Assembly: GCA_036852015.1 (NCBI GenBank)
Contig: JAANDG010000033.1
Span: 124,001-188,000, forward strand
DNA length: 64,000 nt
Reading direction: 5' to 3'
DNA from: Pelodera strongyloides
Lineage: Eukaryota > Nematoda > Chromadorea > Rhabditida > Rhabditidae
Shown: positions 40,191 to 51,042 of the stretch, in pieces
Position numbering within the stretch: position 1 is the stretch's first letter
Layout: every line of letters begins with the position of its first letter
Notes under the pieces: generated by a model
The model's database searches: none
What the model was told of the DNA's origin: nothing
Seen by the model: the letters and a program-made list of their open reading frames with translations, nothing else
Made by a program: the position numbers and the translations under genes

Positions 40191-40910
40191 GTATGTCTTG
40201 CAATTGGGCAATTAGAGTGTTTTTAATGTAATTAGCGACTATTCAGGACTTTTCAAATACGTTAGCGAATGACTTTTTAGAGTAAATTAAATGCTCGCTC
40301 CCTTTAAAAAATGACATTGGATTATTATTTCTAAGAGTGCGTATGTTATACTTATCACATATATACCGTGGGTCTATGTTGGTGTCCAGCTACCGGAGAG
40401 TCAAAACCTAGCCTACATTTCGTCCCATCCTGCATCTAGTTTCGTAAGTGACATCATACAAGTTATTGATTCTTCAAGAGGAGTCTTTGATAATCCAGTC
40501 CCGGCATTCTTCCTTTAATTAATTTGTGCACACATATAATATTCGCTACTCTATATTTTATTAGTAATTCGTGTCCATTTGTTTGTGTTCTGTGTAATGT
40601 GTTTTATTCATGTTGTATTATGTTACGCTTTGACTTCGTTAATTGGTATTCTGTATGTTTGTATGTTTTATGTATTTCTTTGTTTATAAGGAATTACCAT
40701 TCAGTATCCTTTTGGTCATTCGTCAGTATACGTGCGTTGTGAAGCGCCGTGTCTTAGGGTTCCTGTTGGTTGACATTTGACCTTAGTTGTCCATTATTAC
40801 ACTGCATGCTCTTTCTTTGTTTATTATTTATTGTCTTCCACTAAACCATATTATTATTATTATTCCTACCAAGGGTGGTGTAATCGGTGCCGGTACCAAT
40901 AAAAACTAAA
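40191..40910. other. AT-rich intergenic stretch
   Basis: Very T-rich sequence with no gene or repeat family recognised. It includes a run of tatt units near 40850-40862. Confidence 0.45.
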
Positions 40911-40911
40911 G

Positions 40912-41096
40912 TTAAAACGAAATGCCGGTCGGTTTTTGAAACGCATAGCGCAACTGAATTCTTACATATTTATGCTAATTTGCTCGAATTTCCCTTTTTT
41001 TACAATTGCTTATTCTAATTTATGTTCATTTGCAAACGCATAGGACTGCTGATGTGCTGGATGTGTTTCAAAAACCGGCTGGTACTTCGCTTTAAA
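40912..41096. mobile_element. TTTAAA palindromic MITE, full copy
   Basis: 185 nt. The left end (gttaaaacgaaatgccggtc) is slightly eroded; the right end aaaaccggctggtacttcgc and tttaaa is near canonical. Confidence 0.85.
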
Positions 41097-42601
41097 CTCG
41101 AAGTACGCGAACAAAACAAGAATACAAGATATTATTTCCAAACTCAGAACATGGTATACATGTATTTTGAATGGTCTTGGTTTACTATGTAAAATTGTTT
41201 TATTTCGAAACTGTATCGTTCAGTTCTATTTCACTTAGTTCCCCTAATCCTTCCACCTAATACTTTAACTAATTAGTTTCTCAAATAAGTGGAAAAAAGG
41301 CGGCCCCGGATTATACATTCCCTGTGCGACGATGAGCAGATTTTCTTTTCTTTTATCCCCAACATTTTCATAATACATCTAGCATCAACCGAGTATTGAT
41401 CTCGAGCTTATTAGAGATAACATCAACGTTTACTTTTTGAATAGAAAATATACATTTCTTCATTTACATTTATTGATTTATTGATTTATTTATTGTCGAA
41501 TAATATCATAATATCCATTTCCCATCTTTCACAGGAAACTTCTATTTTCAAGCTTGGATGTTTTAACAAATAGCTTGCGTGGTTTTATAGTGATTTAATT
41601 ATAGGATTTTTTAACTGTTTTGTATGCTTGCATGCAGCTCTAAAAAGGATGCCTTTATATTTTTGACGTCAAAATTTACATATGAATTTAGCGAGGCAAA
41701 CTTTTTTTGCCATAACATAGCAAATGGGTGAACCCACTTGGTGAGGTTCACTGTTTTTTTTCCGAGGGTCTGTCCGTTTTGTGACCAACTCATGCCCACG
41801 TTACATCGAAAACTGCATCAGTTGGCCACCATATGGTCGCGAACCAGTCACGAGATGTTTTTTCGCTAAGAAAAAAAAACATTTAATGATGGGCCAAAGA
41901 CGGGTTTTCTGTGGTTTCGGTAATTATTTCGTTTTCCCGTGATACCGTTTATATGAGCGAAGCTTATGCCCACGTGGTTCATCCATCTGACCTAAATAAA
42001 GTAGAGAATAGACTTCTAAAAGCTAGTACACAATAAGTACTTTATTAAACTAAACTGCCGACTACATACCTGAAAGTTCGACTAATACTCAATGATATTT
42101 CTAACCATTAGCAGTGTGACATTTTCCGTTAAAAATCAAATCTCTCTACTATCTTTGATCTCTTCTTTTTTTTAATTTATCTTTCTTGTAGAGCCGAAGA
42201 CGAAATGTTATGGATCTATTTTTGCCCCCTATACTTACTTGCACGTAAAATGTCAGATTTAGCTTTTGAGCGGAAAAATGTTAAATTGCTTTTTTGCCTG
42301 GAGACATTTTTGGTTTGGTTTTGCTGAAGGCTCGATGTTGGGAGATTTTCTATCCTAGGTCCTACCTAGTGCCAATATTGGAGAAAATATTAGTTTTGTA
42401 AATTTGCTGGAATTATTCCGGAAATTTGAATCCCTAATAGCCTAGCGGCCACTAGTTCGTTACTAGGTTGTAAATTACCAAACGCCTAGCATTTATCCAG
42501 CGTCTAATGCAAACTAGATTAGGCGAAAGTCTAGTGACTAGGCGTGACTTATAAAATGAACACTTTTCTAATTTCTGTATTTGCAATCCTGCTTGTGTCA
42601 C
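41097..42601. other. Intergenic stretch with no gene recognised
   Basis: AT-rich, with no credible exon and no clear repeat. A short duplicated motif (ctagtgactaggcg-like words) near 42420-42545 is the only local structure noticed. Confidence 0.4.
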
Positions 42602-42764
42602 TTTAAAATGATATGGTACGTGGTTTGCGAAACGCGCCCTGGGATAATTCATTGTATGCATATAGAATATACGTATAGCGTATTTCTGGCTTCTGGCACA
42701 GATGAGTACACAGTACACACTGTACAGAATTCAAATACACTATCATACTTCATACTGCTTTAAA
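42602..42764. mobile_element. GTACGTGG-type palindromic element
   Basis: It starts tttaaaatgatatggtacgt, with the family word gtggtttgcgaaacgc, and ends catactgctttaaa. Its right TTTAAA (42759-42764) is also the left end of the next element. Confidence 0.6.
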
Positions 42765-42934
42765 GCGAAATACCGGCCGGTTACTGAAACGCATCGGGGA
42801 CAACGGAATTCTTAGGTATTTATGCTCATTTGCTCGAATTAGCTCGGTGTTGTATTCTAATTTATGTTCCTTTGCATAGGCGGCATAAGAATGCTGGTGT
42901 ACACGATTGGTTTCAAAAACCGACCGGTATTTTC
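42759..42934. mobile_element. TTTAAA palindromic MITE, right end eroded
   Basis: The left end is canonical (gcgaaataccggccggttac). The right end reads aaaaaccgaccggtatttt, then diverges. It abuts the preceding element through a shared TTTAAA. Confidence 0.85.
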
Positions 42935-43159
42935 CTGCGATTTCTAAGTTCCGTTCCTCAATTGCTTTCAATGTGTGATTTGCAAACGTTTTAGCACTTT
43001 TCCAATAGCTTTCTGTCCACAAAAACAACAACTTGAATACTAAAAGGAGGTTGAAAGATGGGAACTTTCAACCCGTGAAGAGCTTCTCAACCCACTTGTA
43101 ATATATAAGAAATGACTTAGTTCCCATAGTACCATAGTTCGCAAGCAGCAATGCTTCGG

Positions 43160-43270
43160 TGCTCCCCCCCCCCTTCTTTCTCTCTCTCCCTCTCTCTCTC
43201 TCTCTCCCTCTCTCCCTCCCTCTCTCCCTCTCTCCCTCCCTCTCTCCCTCTCTCCCTCTCTCTCTCTACG
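43160..43270 (+). repeat. CT/CCCTCT microsatellite
   Basis: A run of C followed by repeated ccctctct units. The complementary frame encodes Arg/Glu/Gly repeats and is not a gene. Confidence 0.88.
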
Positions 43271-43949
43271 TTTCATTTGCCCTTTTTCATGTCCTTCAAT
43301 ATTAATACTAATGCGATTTAGACATACAGACATACAGCGACATATGTGTATTGTAATTGTTTGGTCAAGCCCTTAATTATCTCGTGGATTATCCACGAAA
43401 ATACCATGTGCGGTATAGGAGTATTCGTACATAGCGCATTCGGGTTACTGCAGGCGGAGGTATATCAAGGATGCTAGTTGTTGAGCTTATGTTGTACTTA
43501 GTACTATTTGTAGGAATGCCCAATGTGTTGCAATTATTGTTGTTATCTTCGCTGTGATTTTTTGAGGTAATGTACGAATACTCACATAAATTTGCTCAAG
43601 ATAATTAAAACCATGGCCATTCAATTGATGCTTGTCAACCTTTCATCATATTGATGCACACATTTTATGTGTTAATAAATATTTAATATTTAATATTTAA
43701 GTGTATTTACAGGCCACTAAAATAATAAACTTTCAGAAACTAGCTATTTTCGTCTTTTTTTTTTTGAAACCGAACCTTTTTTGTGTTGCATTTTTTTTGT
43801 GCATAACACGGAACTTTTCCAAAAGGCATAACCAGCACAGCGGTTTTAACAATTATCGGAAACTGCTCTAAATATGGGTTTTCAACCTTTTTTCTGCGTA
43901 AAATTGTTCCGCAAGTCTTAAATTGCCTCATTTTTGTTTCTGAAGATTT

Positions 43950-44250
43950 AGAAGAGAGAGAGAGGGGGGGGAGGGAGTGAGAGAGAGGGGAGAGGGAAAG
44001 GGAGAGTGAGAAACAGAGAGAGGAGAAAGAGAGAGGGAGGAGGACCTGATGGCCAACATTAAAGTTGTCATACTCTTTTTGTGCCCCTCTATCATCTCTA
44101 TTCCTCCCTCTGTTTCTGCATCACACTCTTTGTCTTCGCTCTCTTCATCTCTATTCCTCCCTCTGTTTCTGCATCACACTCTTTGTCTTCGCTCTCTCTC
44201 TTCCTCTCTCTCTCACTTTCTCTCTCTCTCTCTCCTCTCTTCAGATGTCC
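43950..44250. repeat. GA tract, then tandem 53-bp duplication in a CT tract
   Basis: A purine tract (about 43955-44040) is followed by two copies of a unit of about 53 nt, beginning catctctattcctccctctg and containing catcacactctttgtcttcg (about 44093-44200), and then (CT)n. The two unit copies are identical, which suggests a recent duplication. Confidence 0.85.
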
Positions 44251-44369
44251 ATTTTTTTCCGAACAATCCCCTGACAACCTGCAGATTTAAAATGGACAAA
44301 AAGTTGTGTCACATGTTTTCGGTTGTGATGAATTATTCCTTGTCATGCTATTCTTCCTTATTATCATAT

Positions 44370-44558
44370 TTTAAAGCGATCGAACGGCCGGTTTCTGAAT
44401 CATATTGTACGACGACTGTGTTCAAATAGGTTGTATGCAAGTGAATATAATTACAAAGAAAACCGCGCACTATCGGGCTACATTTGCATACACTACATGG
44501 GAAAATAGCGTCCAAATTCCAAAGTGCGTTTCAAAATCCGGGGGTTATATCTCTTCAA
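44370..44558. mobile_element. Diverged TTTAAA-family palindromic MITE
   Basis: The left end tttaaagcgatcgaacggcc and right end caaaatccgggggttatatc are inverted but diverged. Interior words match the GCGGTAT subgroup. Confidence 0.65.
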
Positions 44559-44639
44559 GACTGAATATTACGTTGGCGGGTTTGACTTTCTCGCTGGAAC
44601 GTATAGTGAAAACTTGCCATCCACGGTTGAACAGTTGAG

Positions 44640-45316
44640 TTATTAGCTCACTTTTTTGTTCTTACATGTCACGTGTTTTGGTACCTTAAAAGTCCCATGG
44701 GTGCGCGAAATTTTTCTGTACAACAAACAGATGCTTTGAAAACAGATAGGAAATTAGGGGATGGAGGCGGATATTATATATTCTAATTTTCATTAACATA
44801 GAAGATGTAATTGCCCTACACATCCTTTCAATTAGCAAGTGGCGTCCGTTTATTTATTCATGCCGACTGCGTAGATACAAACTACGACTGCGCGTGTCCC
44901 AAAACTAAATTCCGACCCTTAATTTGGACGAATCTCTGTATCCCTACTATCTCTATCGTAACTGCTTTCGCTTCCAGTACTGTTTCTACTTTATACTTCC
45001 TTTATCTTTATTGAAACATTCCAAAGTATCTTTATTATTATTCAGTACTAAAAAGTGCGGGCCAATTATGACATGTCCTAATTAAGAGAATACGCAGAAA
45101 ATGAAGTTTTTTCCGTGTTCGTGACTTCAGCGCGTCTATTAAGAATTACTTTTTCATCTTCCTTATATTCAGAAATTATTCCTAGAGATGTCGAATAGTA
45201 TTATATCGTTTATTGTGTAGTATTCTTAAAATACTATTTCATGCCTCGTGTTTACGTAAATACAGCTTTGTTAGACAGGTGGTATTAGATAGTAGATAAA
45301 TTTGCAGATTTCAAGC
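44640..45316. other. AT-rich intergenic stretch
   Basis: No gene or repeat was recognised here. Confidence 0.45.
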
Positions 45317-45758
45317 TTTAAAGGATCGCAGTCACTACAAAATCGCCGTTTTTCTTCGAGTTCACTTGTATTAAGTAAAGAATAGAGACAAATACTTTAC
45401 CAAAACCGAATAATTTGAATTCCAACTCAGGGAGTGAACAAGTAGAAAAGTAGTTCTACTTAACTACCGCTGGATCACGAAACGTGTTCATACAGCTGCT
45501 TCCCGATCGGGAGTATGCAAATTATTTCGGCAAATATCTGCATATTATATCTTTACATGTACTGCAAGGGTCTGCAGGCATATCACTACACGTTTCACAA
45601 TCCCGCGGTAGTTAAGTAGAACTACTTTTCTACTTGTTCACCCTCTGAGTTGGAATTCAAATTATTCGGTTTTGGTAAAGTATTTTTCTTTATTCTTTAC
45701 TAAATTCAAGTAAACTAGAAGCAAAATGATGATTTTGGAGTGACTGCGATCCTTTAAA
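45317..45758. mobile_element. Long palindromic element with TTTAAAGGATCGCAGTCACT ends
   Basis: TTTAAA at both ends (45317-45322, 45753-45758). Terminal repeats ggatcgcagtcactacaaaa and its inverse extend into arms of over 150 nt that include ggtagttaagtagaactac and its mirror. The centre contains tatgcaaat. It is non-coding and shares its right TTTAAA with the next element. Confidence 0.88.
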
Positions 45759-45900
45759 GTCAATTACCTGCCGGTATTTGAAACGCATCGTGGACAGCTG
45801 CATTCTTATGCATTTATGATAAGTGGGGGTCGAATTGCGTTTTTTTTACTCAAATTTATGCCCATTTGCAATGTAGATGTACTCGATGTGTTTCATAAAG

Positions 45901-45905
45901 CGGCC
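45901..45905 (+). repeat. Left target-site duplication of the LTR element
   Basis: cggcc directly precedes the TG of the first LTR. It is repeated at 47999-48003 directly after the CA of the second LTR. A 5-bp duplication is typical of LTR retrotransposon integration. Confidence 0.88.
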
Positions 45906-46467
45906 TGAACAAACTCGAAGAGTCTGCACGATGACTACACAACTTTGCCCGAAGTATTTATTATACACAAAAGGACAACGGACAATACACATAGGACAAC
46001 GACAGGGTTTGAGTGCATGATCCAAGGAGCATTCAGGGGCGCCAGGCTCTCTGCTGAATCTCTTTCGATGCCGGGGGAATCCATCCACTCTGCGACACTG
46101 GCGAACACCACCACTTACGTCCAAGATGTCCAACGACCACTACGGATCGAAGGGGAAATAGTAGTTTTGAACGGTTCTACAAAACCGTGAGCAGAGTTAG
46201 CGGCTCTGTCAGACCGTGGGCAGTTTAGGGATAACGCTGCCAACCTTAGGGTATTAACCGGTACCGAGCCGTGATGGAACGCCATAGAGTTCAGCCCGAA
46301 GGCCTCTCCCCAAGTGTAGCCACAACTCTCTGCTGTAACCTAGAGTTTATATCTATTAGAAACACATGCTAATTAGCTAATTAGTGAATCAATTGATCAT
46401 CTATCTTCAACTATAGGCATGCATATAATTCAGCCGATACGTTACAGTTGCAACGATAGTCGCAACA
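45906..46467 (-). repeat. LTR (3' LTR on the minus strand)
   Basis: 562 bp. On the minus strand it starts TGTTGCGACTATCG and ends GTTTGTTCA. An AATAAA on that strand (45957-45962) could serve as its poly(A) signal near the LTR end. A frame of about 80 codons on the minus strand (MDILDVSGGVRQCRRVDGF onward) is conserved between the LTRs only because the LTRs are identical. Confidence 0.88.
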
Positions 46468-47436
46468 CTCCCAAGACGAAAGTTGTTAGAGTAACTAAAG
46501 TAATTGATACAAGCCTAAAGTAAGAAACTTGGTACTACGTACTTCTTTATCTATTTCAGAAACTGGTATTTGTAGTTGTAACATATTATTATCCATTCAT
46601 TATCCTAGGAAAAGTGTACATTTGCATAATGTGCAATTTCGATTTTTCAGTCAACTCACAACTATTTTCATATCCTGATTGAAATGTGTGCGACAGCACA
46701 GGCTCCCAACGAGGTTTATCTATCTTATCTTGAAATTCTGAACTTTCTAAATGATCAGGTTCATATGCATAATGAATATAATAACGAACGATGTCAATGA
46801 TTAGAACAGCACACTAAGAACTTTGTTATGTTTTTAAAAAGTGAAAATACGAAATGTAGCCTTTCATCTGAGAAAAAATGGAACTCATCGTTGTATGAAC
46901 ATATTAGTTGCTTTCTTCGATAGTCGTACACAAACATGTTCGTATATCGAAATATTCCAAATACGTTGCCTTCAAGAGTGATAATTTTGTCCACGAGATG
47001 TCCATTTTCTTGAGCTAGACCAACGAGTTTTGTGAGTCACTGTTGAACTTTCTAAATCTGAAGCATTGTTCTTAGAATGATATGCAGGTTACACTTTTAT
47101 GCTAATAAGTTATGTAGGCTATCATAGTCCAAAAATTGATGTTGTTTTCTAACAAGTTAGGATTATGCGAATAGTTTTTGAATTTAATGAGTTTACTGAA
47201 TCTCAGATGATTCTTTGAAAAACATGACCGGATGACCGCCTGATCGGTCAACATCATTATTAAAATGGTGGATCGGTTGATCATGATAACTTGGAGATAT
47301 GGCCACCGCTCGGCCAACATGGTCTATGGCCACCGCTCGGCCAACATGGTCTATGGCCGCTTGGTCGGCCAACATAGTTCCGAACACTTTCGTGAACGGT
47401 ATTTGCAAAAATGGTTCGGTGGAGCCGCGGTCGCCA
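46468..47436 (-). other. Internal region of the LTR element
   Basis: 969 nt, AT-rich, without recognisable retroviral-type domains. Near 47299-47375 it has a short tandem repeat of about 30 nt (ggccaccgctcggccaacat, gtctat), two identical units plus a diverged third. The end next to the right LTR carries the primer-binding-site-like sequence. Confidence 0.75.
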
Positions 47437-47998
47437 TGAACAAACTCGAAGAGTCTGCACGATGACTACACAACTTTGCCCGAAGTATTTATTATACACA
47501 AAAGGACAACGGACAATACACATAGGACAACGACAGGGTTTGAGTGCATGATCCAAGGAGCATTCAGGGGCGCCAGGCTCTCTGCTGAATCTCTTTCGAT
47601 GCCGGGGGAATCCATCCACTCTGCGACACTGGCGAACACCACCACTTACGTCCAAGATGTCCAACGACCACTACGGATCGAAGGGGAAACAGTAGTTTTG
47701 AACGGTTCTACAAAACCGTGATCAGAGTTAGCGGCTCTGTCAGACCGTGGGCAGTTTAGGGATAACGCTGCCAACCTTAGGGTATTAACCGGTACCGAGC
47801 CGTGATGGAACGCCATAGAGTTCAGCCCGAAGGCCTCTCCCCAAGTGTAGCCACAACTCTCTGCTGTAACCTAGAGTTTATATCTATTAGAAACACATGC
47901 TAATTAGCTAATTAGTGAATCAATTGATCATCTATCTTCAACTATAGGCATGCATATAATTCAGCCGATACGTTACAGTTGCAACGATAGTCGCAACA
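47437..47998 (-). repeat. LTR (5' LTR on the minus strand)
   Basis: 562 bp, equal in length to the copy at 45906-46467, with two substitutions. The AATAAA of the minus strand is at 47488-47493. It is followed by the second cggcc target duplication (47999-48003). Confidence 0.88.
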
Positions 47999-48013
47999 CG
48001 GCCGGTATTTCGC

Positions 48014-48203
48014 TTTAAAGTGAAATTCTGGCCGGTTTTTTGAACGCATAGTGGACTACTGAATTCTTGCGTATTTATGCTAATTTGCTCGAATTTAGCT
48101 CGATTTTTTATTCTAATTAATGTTCATTTGAATAAGCTGCTCGATGTGATGCAGATCTACTCATTGTCAGTGTGTTGCAAAAACCGGCCGGTATTTCGAT
48201 TTC
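48014..48203. mobile_element. TTTAAA palindromic MITE, full copy
   Basis: The left TTTAAA (48014-48019) is shared with the split element. The left end is gtgaaattctggccggtttt and the right end aaaaaccggccggtatttcg, with an eroded terminus. It closes a chain of abutting elements that starts at 45317. Confidence 0.85.
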
Positions 48204-48755
48204 AGTAAGCTAAAGTCTTAATTCTCACAATCAGACGCACTATTCTATGTGTATTCCTATTCTGCGAATTCTCTTTCACGGTTTTTTTAAATGAAATTGG
48301 GTTAATTCATATCTCCTCTTTCTCTCACTTTCTATCTTTCTCTCTATCTTCTCCCTCCTTATTTGATTTTGATGTTTGTCGCATAAATTTCTCCGTTCAC
48401 ACCAATCATTGATCATTTTGTTGTGGTATTATTAATTGTTGGAATGTTGTCTCGTCCATAAATAGTCACAGTTTTATATTTTACATTTCATTTTACTTAT
48501 ATATGCAATATCCGTCTTAACTGATATCACAAACACTCAATAATATATACGCTTTGTTGTCCACTTTTTTTTTTTGCTTTTTTTTGCATTCTAACAACTA
48601 CACCAAGGTGTAGTCTCTCACGCTCTCCGAATATCCTCGGTTCTTTATACATTGAAGTACGCCAAATTTACATACATACTCCTTCTCATTCGCATTTTCA
48701 TTCCGTTTTTATAATGTCCACTTACATGACAAGTATCTTTATGATCTTTTCTCAG
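48204..48755. other. AT-rich intergenic stretch
   Basis: No gene recognised. It contains a pyrimidine patch near 48315-48360 and ends in the acceptor ttttctcag of the putative exon at 48761. Confidence 0.45.
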
Positions 48756-48760
48756 GGTTC

Positions 48761-49060
48761 ATGTCGGTGGCTTCGTTCCTGCGCCGTTTCTCGGTCGAGT
48801 CCGAAAACGGGGGTTCCGTGGCTGGATCTGGCTCCGGTTCCGCGTCCGCGTCCGGTTCCGCACGTAGTAGCCGCGACTCTGGACGCGCGCCATTCCGGAG
48901 CGGCCGCAATCGTTTCTCGATTGGCATCGAAATGGCGCGCAGGCGGTTTTCACTTCAGCACGGACCGGAGGCCAGCCAACATGTGCAAGCGGCACTCAGA
49001 CACGCTGAATCGGTTGATGTTCAAGGCTCACTCCCTGATATTTACGCCGGACACCTCGGG
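48761..49060 (+). CDS. Putative trans-spliced first exon, Ser/Arg-rich
   Basis: A strong acceptor (atcttttctcag) lies 5 nt before an ATG, as expected for spliced-leader addition. The frame of 100 codons starts MSVASFLRRFSVESENGG, continues with a Gly-Ser-Ala stretch, then Arg-rich FRSGRNRFSIGIEMARRRF, and ends DVQGSLPDIYAGHLG before a possible donor (gtagag) in phase 0. It is markedly GC-richer than its surroundings. The RRFS and RRRFS motifs are the kind of site basophilic kinases phosphorylate, but that is inference. The protein is not recognised. It could be an alternative 5' exon of soc-2 or the start of an unidentified gene. Confidence 0.42.
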
Positions 49061-49079
49061 GTAGAGATGATTTTATATT

Positions 49080-49814
49080 CTTAATTTCTCTCTCTCTCTA
49101 TTTCTCCCTTCTCTCTTATTACTGTCTCCCTTTCTCCTCCGTATGTCTATCTCTCTCTCTCCTTTTTATTCCAAGATGATTTAAGTTAGACTTCCAGTAT
49201 AATTTCTCTCTATGCTTCTACTATAACATCAAAGCTTTATGCACATGTGATGTCTGAGCCGCTACGATTTTTAGTTTATGCAAATTTGTGTACGTCCAAG
49301 TAATTGATTTACGGGTGTAGTTCGCGCCTAGTTCCTTTGCAGCTCTTTCATTGAAATGTTCACTTATAGATAGGTAAAAATAGATTTCAATCCGTTTTCA
49401 AGGCGACCGATTTATTGGCGCGAACTGTTTTGTTTTTCTGATATTTTTGACAACACTTTTGGTATGATATGATGAGAGAGAGGTGGAGCAAGTGAGAGTG
49501 AGAGAGAGTGAGAGAGAGAGAGAAATCGGAGTGAACGAAAAAGAAAGAATAAGTAAGAAAGCAGAGAAGATGGGATAAATTACAGGTCATCAGTCTTTTT
49601 CGTATTTTGTAAAGAAAAAAAGCTGAAGTGTAGAACACTAGAGAGGAGACAGATAGATAAGAAAACGTAATGTTAACAAGAAGTAGACAGAATGGAGAGC
49701 GATTGAGGAAGAGAAAGAGAGAGAGAGAGAGAGAGAGACAGAGCGCGAGAGAGAGGGAAGGACGAAGATGGAGAGAGATTGGCACAGAGAAGAATAGAGA
49801 GACAGCGCAAGAGG

Positions 49815-49852
<38 letters not shown>

Positions 49853-49880
49853 CTCGATGACCATTTCTCTTCCGAGCTCC
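49080..49880. repeat. CT tracts, then GA tracts
   Basis: Pyrimidine tracts (49086-49165) are followed by purine tracts (about 49470-49525 and 49705-49852). Frames across them give Ser/Leu or Arg/Glu repeats only. Opposed CT and GA runs could pair in a transcript. Confidence 0.8.
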
Positions 49881-49984
49881 TTTGACGGAGTCTCTCCCAA
49901 GAGATTGCTTTCGAAGTTGAAGACTTCCTTTTCTACAACTTCCTCTAATAATCGACTCTCAATACTTCTATAGTTGATTGTCAT

Positions 49985-51042
49985 AATCTAAGGAGTACAG
50001 CCACAACGCGGTGCTTTCACCCAAAAGTCGGCGAGCTCACCGCTCCGCTAAATAAAAAGGTTATTTCAATTTATTTGAAACCCAAGGTATTGACGGAATT
50101 GTAATATCTATAAGAAAGGCATACTTCTTTGTTCGCTGTCTCTTACTCTTTTCTCCTTATGGTGTCTTCATGGCGTCGAGCAGTCGAGCTTACTATTAAT
50201 TTTTAACACATAGTATAAAACTTCTCGTTTTAGTAGTTTAGGACACCGGTCAGGGGTGTCATGCCCTGTCAGGCGCTGCCACTGTCACATACTATTATTG
50301 TAATTTATACATACCTTGTGTAAAGCATATACATGCCTTTGTTTTAATTCCTTACTAAAAGGTTCATTAGTGAGGGTGTTTGGCAGGCCTCGTAGCCTTG
50401 GGCGCGTTCTAGGTGTGCGCGAAAGGAGCGCAACTCCCTCTGGTCACTTTTTGGAGGCTACACAAGTGTGTGCCATTGGTTTGCAACAGTGTGGATGCTG
50501 AATTATACACATTTCGCGCAACTCGGTCACACCACTCTTCTAAACTTCTTACCTACTCGGTGGCACTGGCTCCCCCTCTACCGCGAAGTAGCGCATTGTA
50601 TAATAGTAGAGAAAGATGGGATGAAATCTGAATTAGCCAGGCGTTCGGACTACTTTCGGAAGTCCGGGAGAAAACTGAGAGAGTGGGAAGAAAGTGAAGG
50701 AATACAATCGAATAATGTAATTTTTTTTTATAAATTTCAGAAAGGGTGCGGCACTCGCTCACCGCAGATCAAAAGGGTCACAGTACTGGACCGAGCCGAT
50801 AAAACGCACTTTACCGGCAGAAAGCACAAGAAGAACCACATGAGCGTCAGTCGTTTATTAGTTTTATTTTATTTTATTTATCCTTTTATGGTGATAACTA
50901 GCTCGTCGCTGTATAAAGAAGCCGATTTGTGGAATCGTCAGCGTGAAGAGGTAAGAGTTTCTTACTTGACACGTGTTTGAACCTCATGGACTGGTTTGGG
51001 AACATTATAGTCTATTTTTCCACGAGTGCTACTGACTTATTC
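49985..51042. other. Unassigned stretch with a long open frame
   Basis: A plus-strand frame is open over about 170 codons (50468-50980) but begins without an ATG and has no recognised domain. An acceptor-like attttataaatttcag-type site lies inside it near 50740. I do not call a gene. Confidence 0.3.

Larger units (their letters stand above)
45906..47998 (-). mobile_element. Non-autonomous LTR retrotransposon, 2,093 bp
   Basis: Two 562-bp direct repeats (45906-46467 and 47437-47998) begin TG and end CA and differ at only two bases (46159/47690 and 46191/47722). They enclose 969 nt. A 5-bp target duplication (cggcc) flanks the whole. On the minus strand the right copy is the 5' LTR: directly after it comes TGGCGACCGCGGCTCC, a primer-binding-site-like start complementary to a tRNA ending CGGTCG-CCA. 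The sequence before the other LTR is cttgggag, a weak polypurine tract. No gag, protease, reverse transcriptase or integrase frame is present; the internal frames are under 75 codons. It is therefore a deletion derivative or TRIM-like element dependent on another copy. The near-identical LTRs imply a recent insertion. Confidence 0.88.
45753..48019. mobile_element. TTTAAA palindromic MITE split by an LTR element
   Basis: The left part (45753-45905) carries the family interior (gaaacgcatcgtggacagct, cccatttgcaatg) and breaks off at cataaagcggcc. The right part (47999-48019) resumes cggccggtatttcgctttaaa. Together, less one copy of the 5-bp cggcc, they match the right end of intact copies. This fixes the insertion point of the retrotransposon between them. 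Confidence 0.88.

Noticed and set aside
43040..43333. Arg/Glu/Gly-repeat frames on the strand complementary to CT tracts
   Set aside because: Same cause: simple repeat translated on the purine strand, with no domain or splice context.
47281..47664. 127-codon frame in the right LTR (and 95 codons in the left)
   Set aside because: It is duplicated only because the LTRs are identical, and it has no similarity to gag or pol. It is treated as part of the LTR, not a gene.
50468..50980. Open frame of about 170 codons
   Set aside because: It lacks an ATG start, has no recognised domain, and overlaps a plausible internal splice acceptor in another frame. It could be chance in AT-poor sequence.
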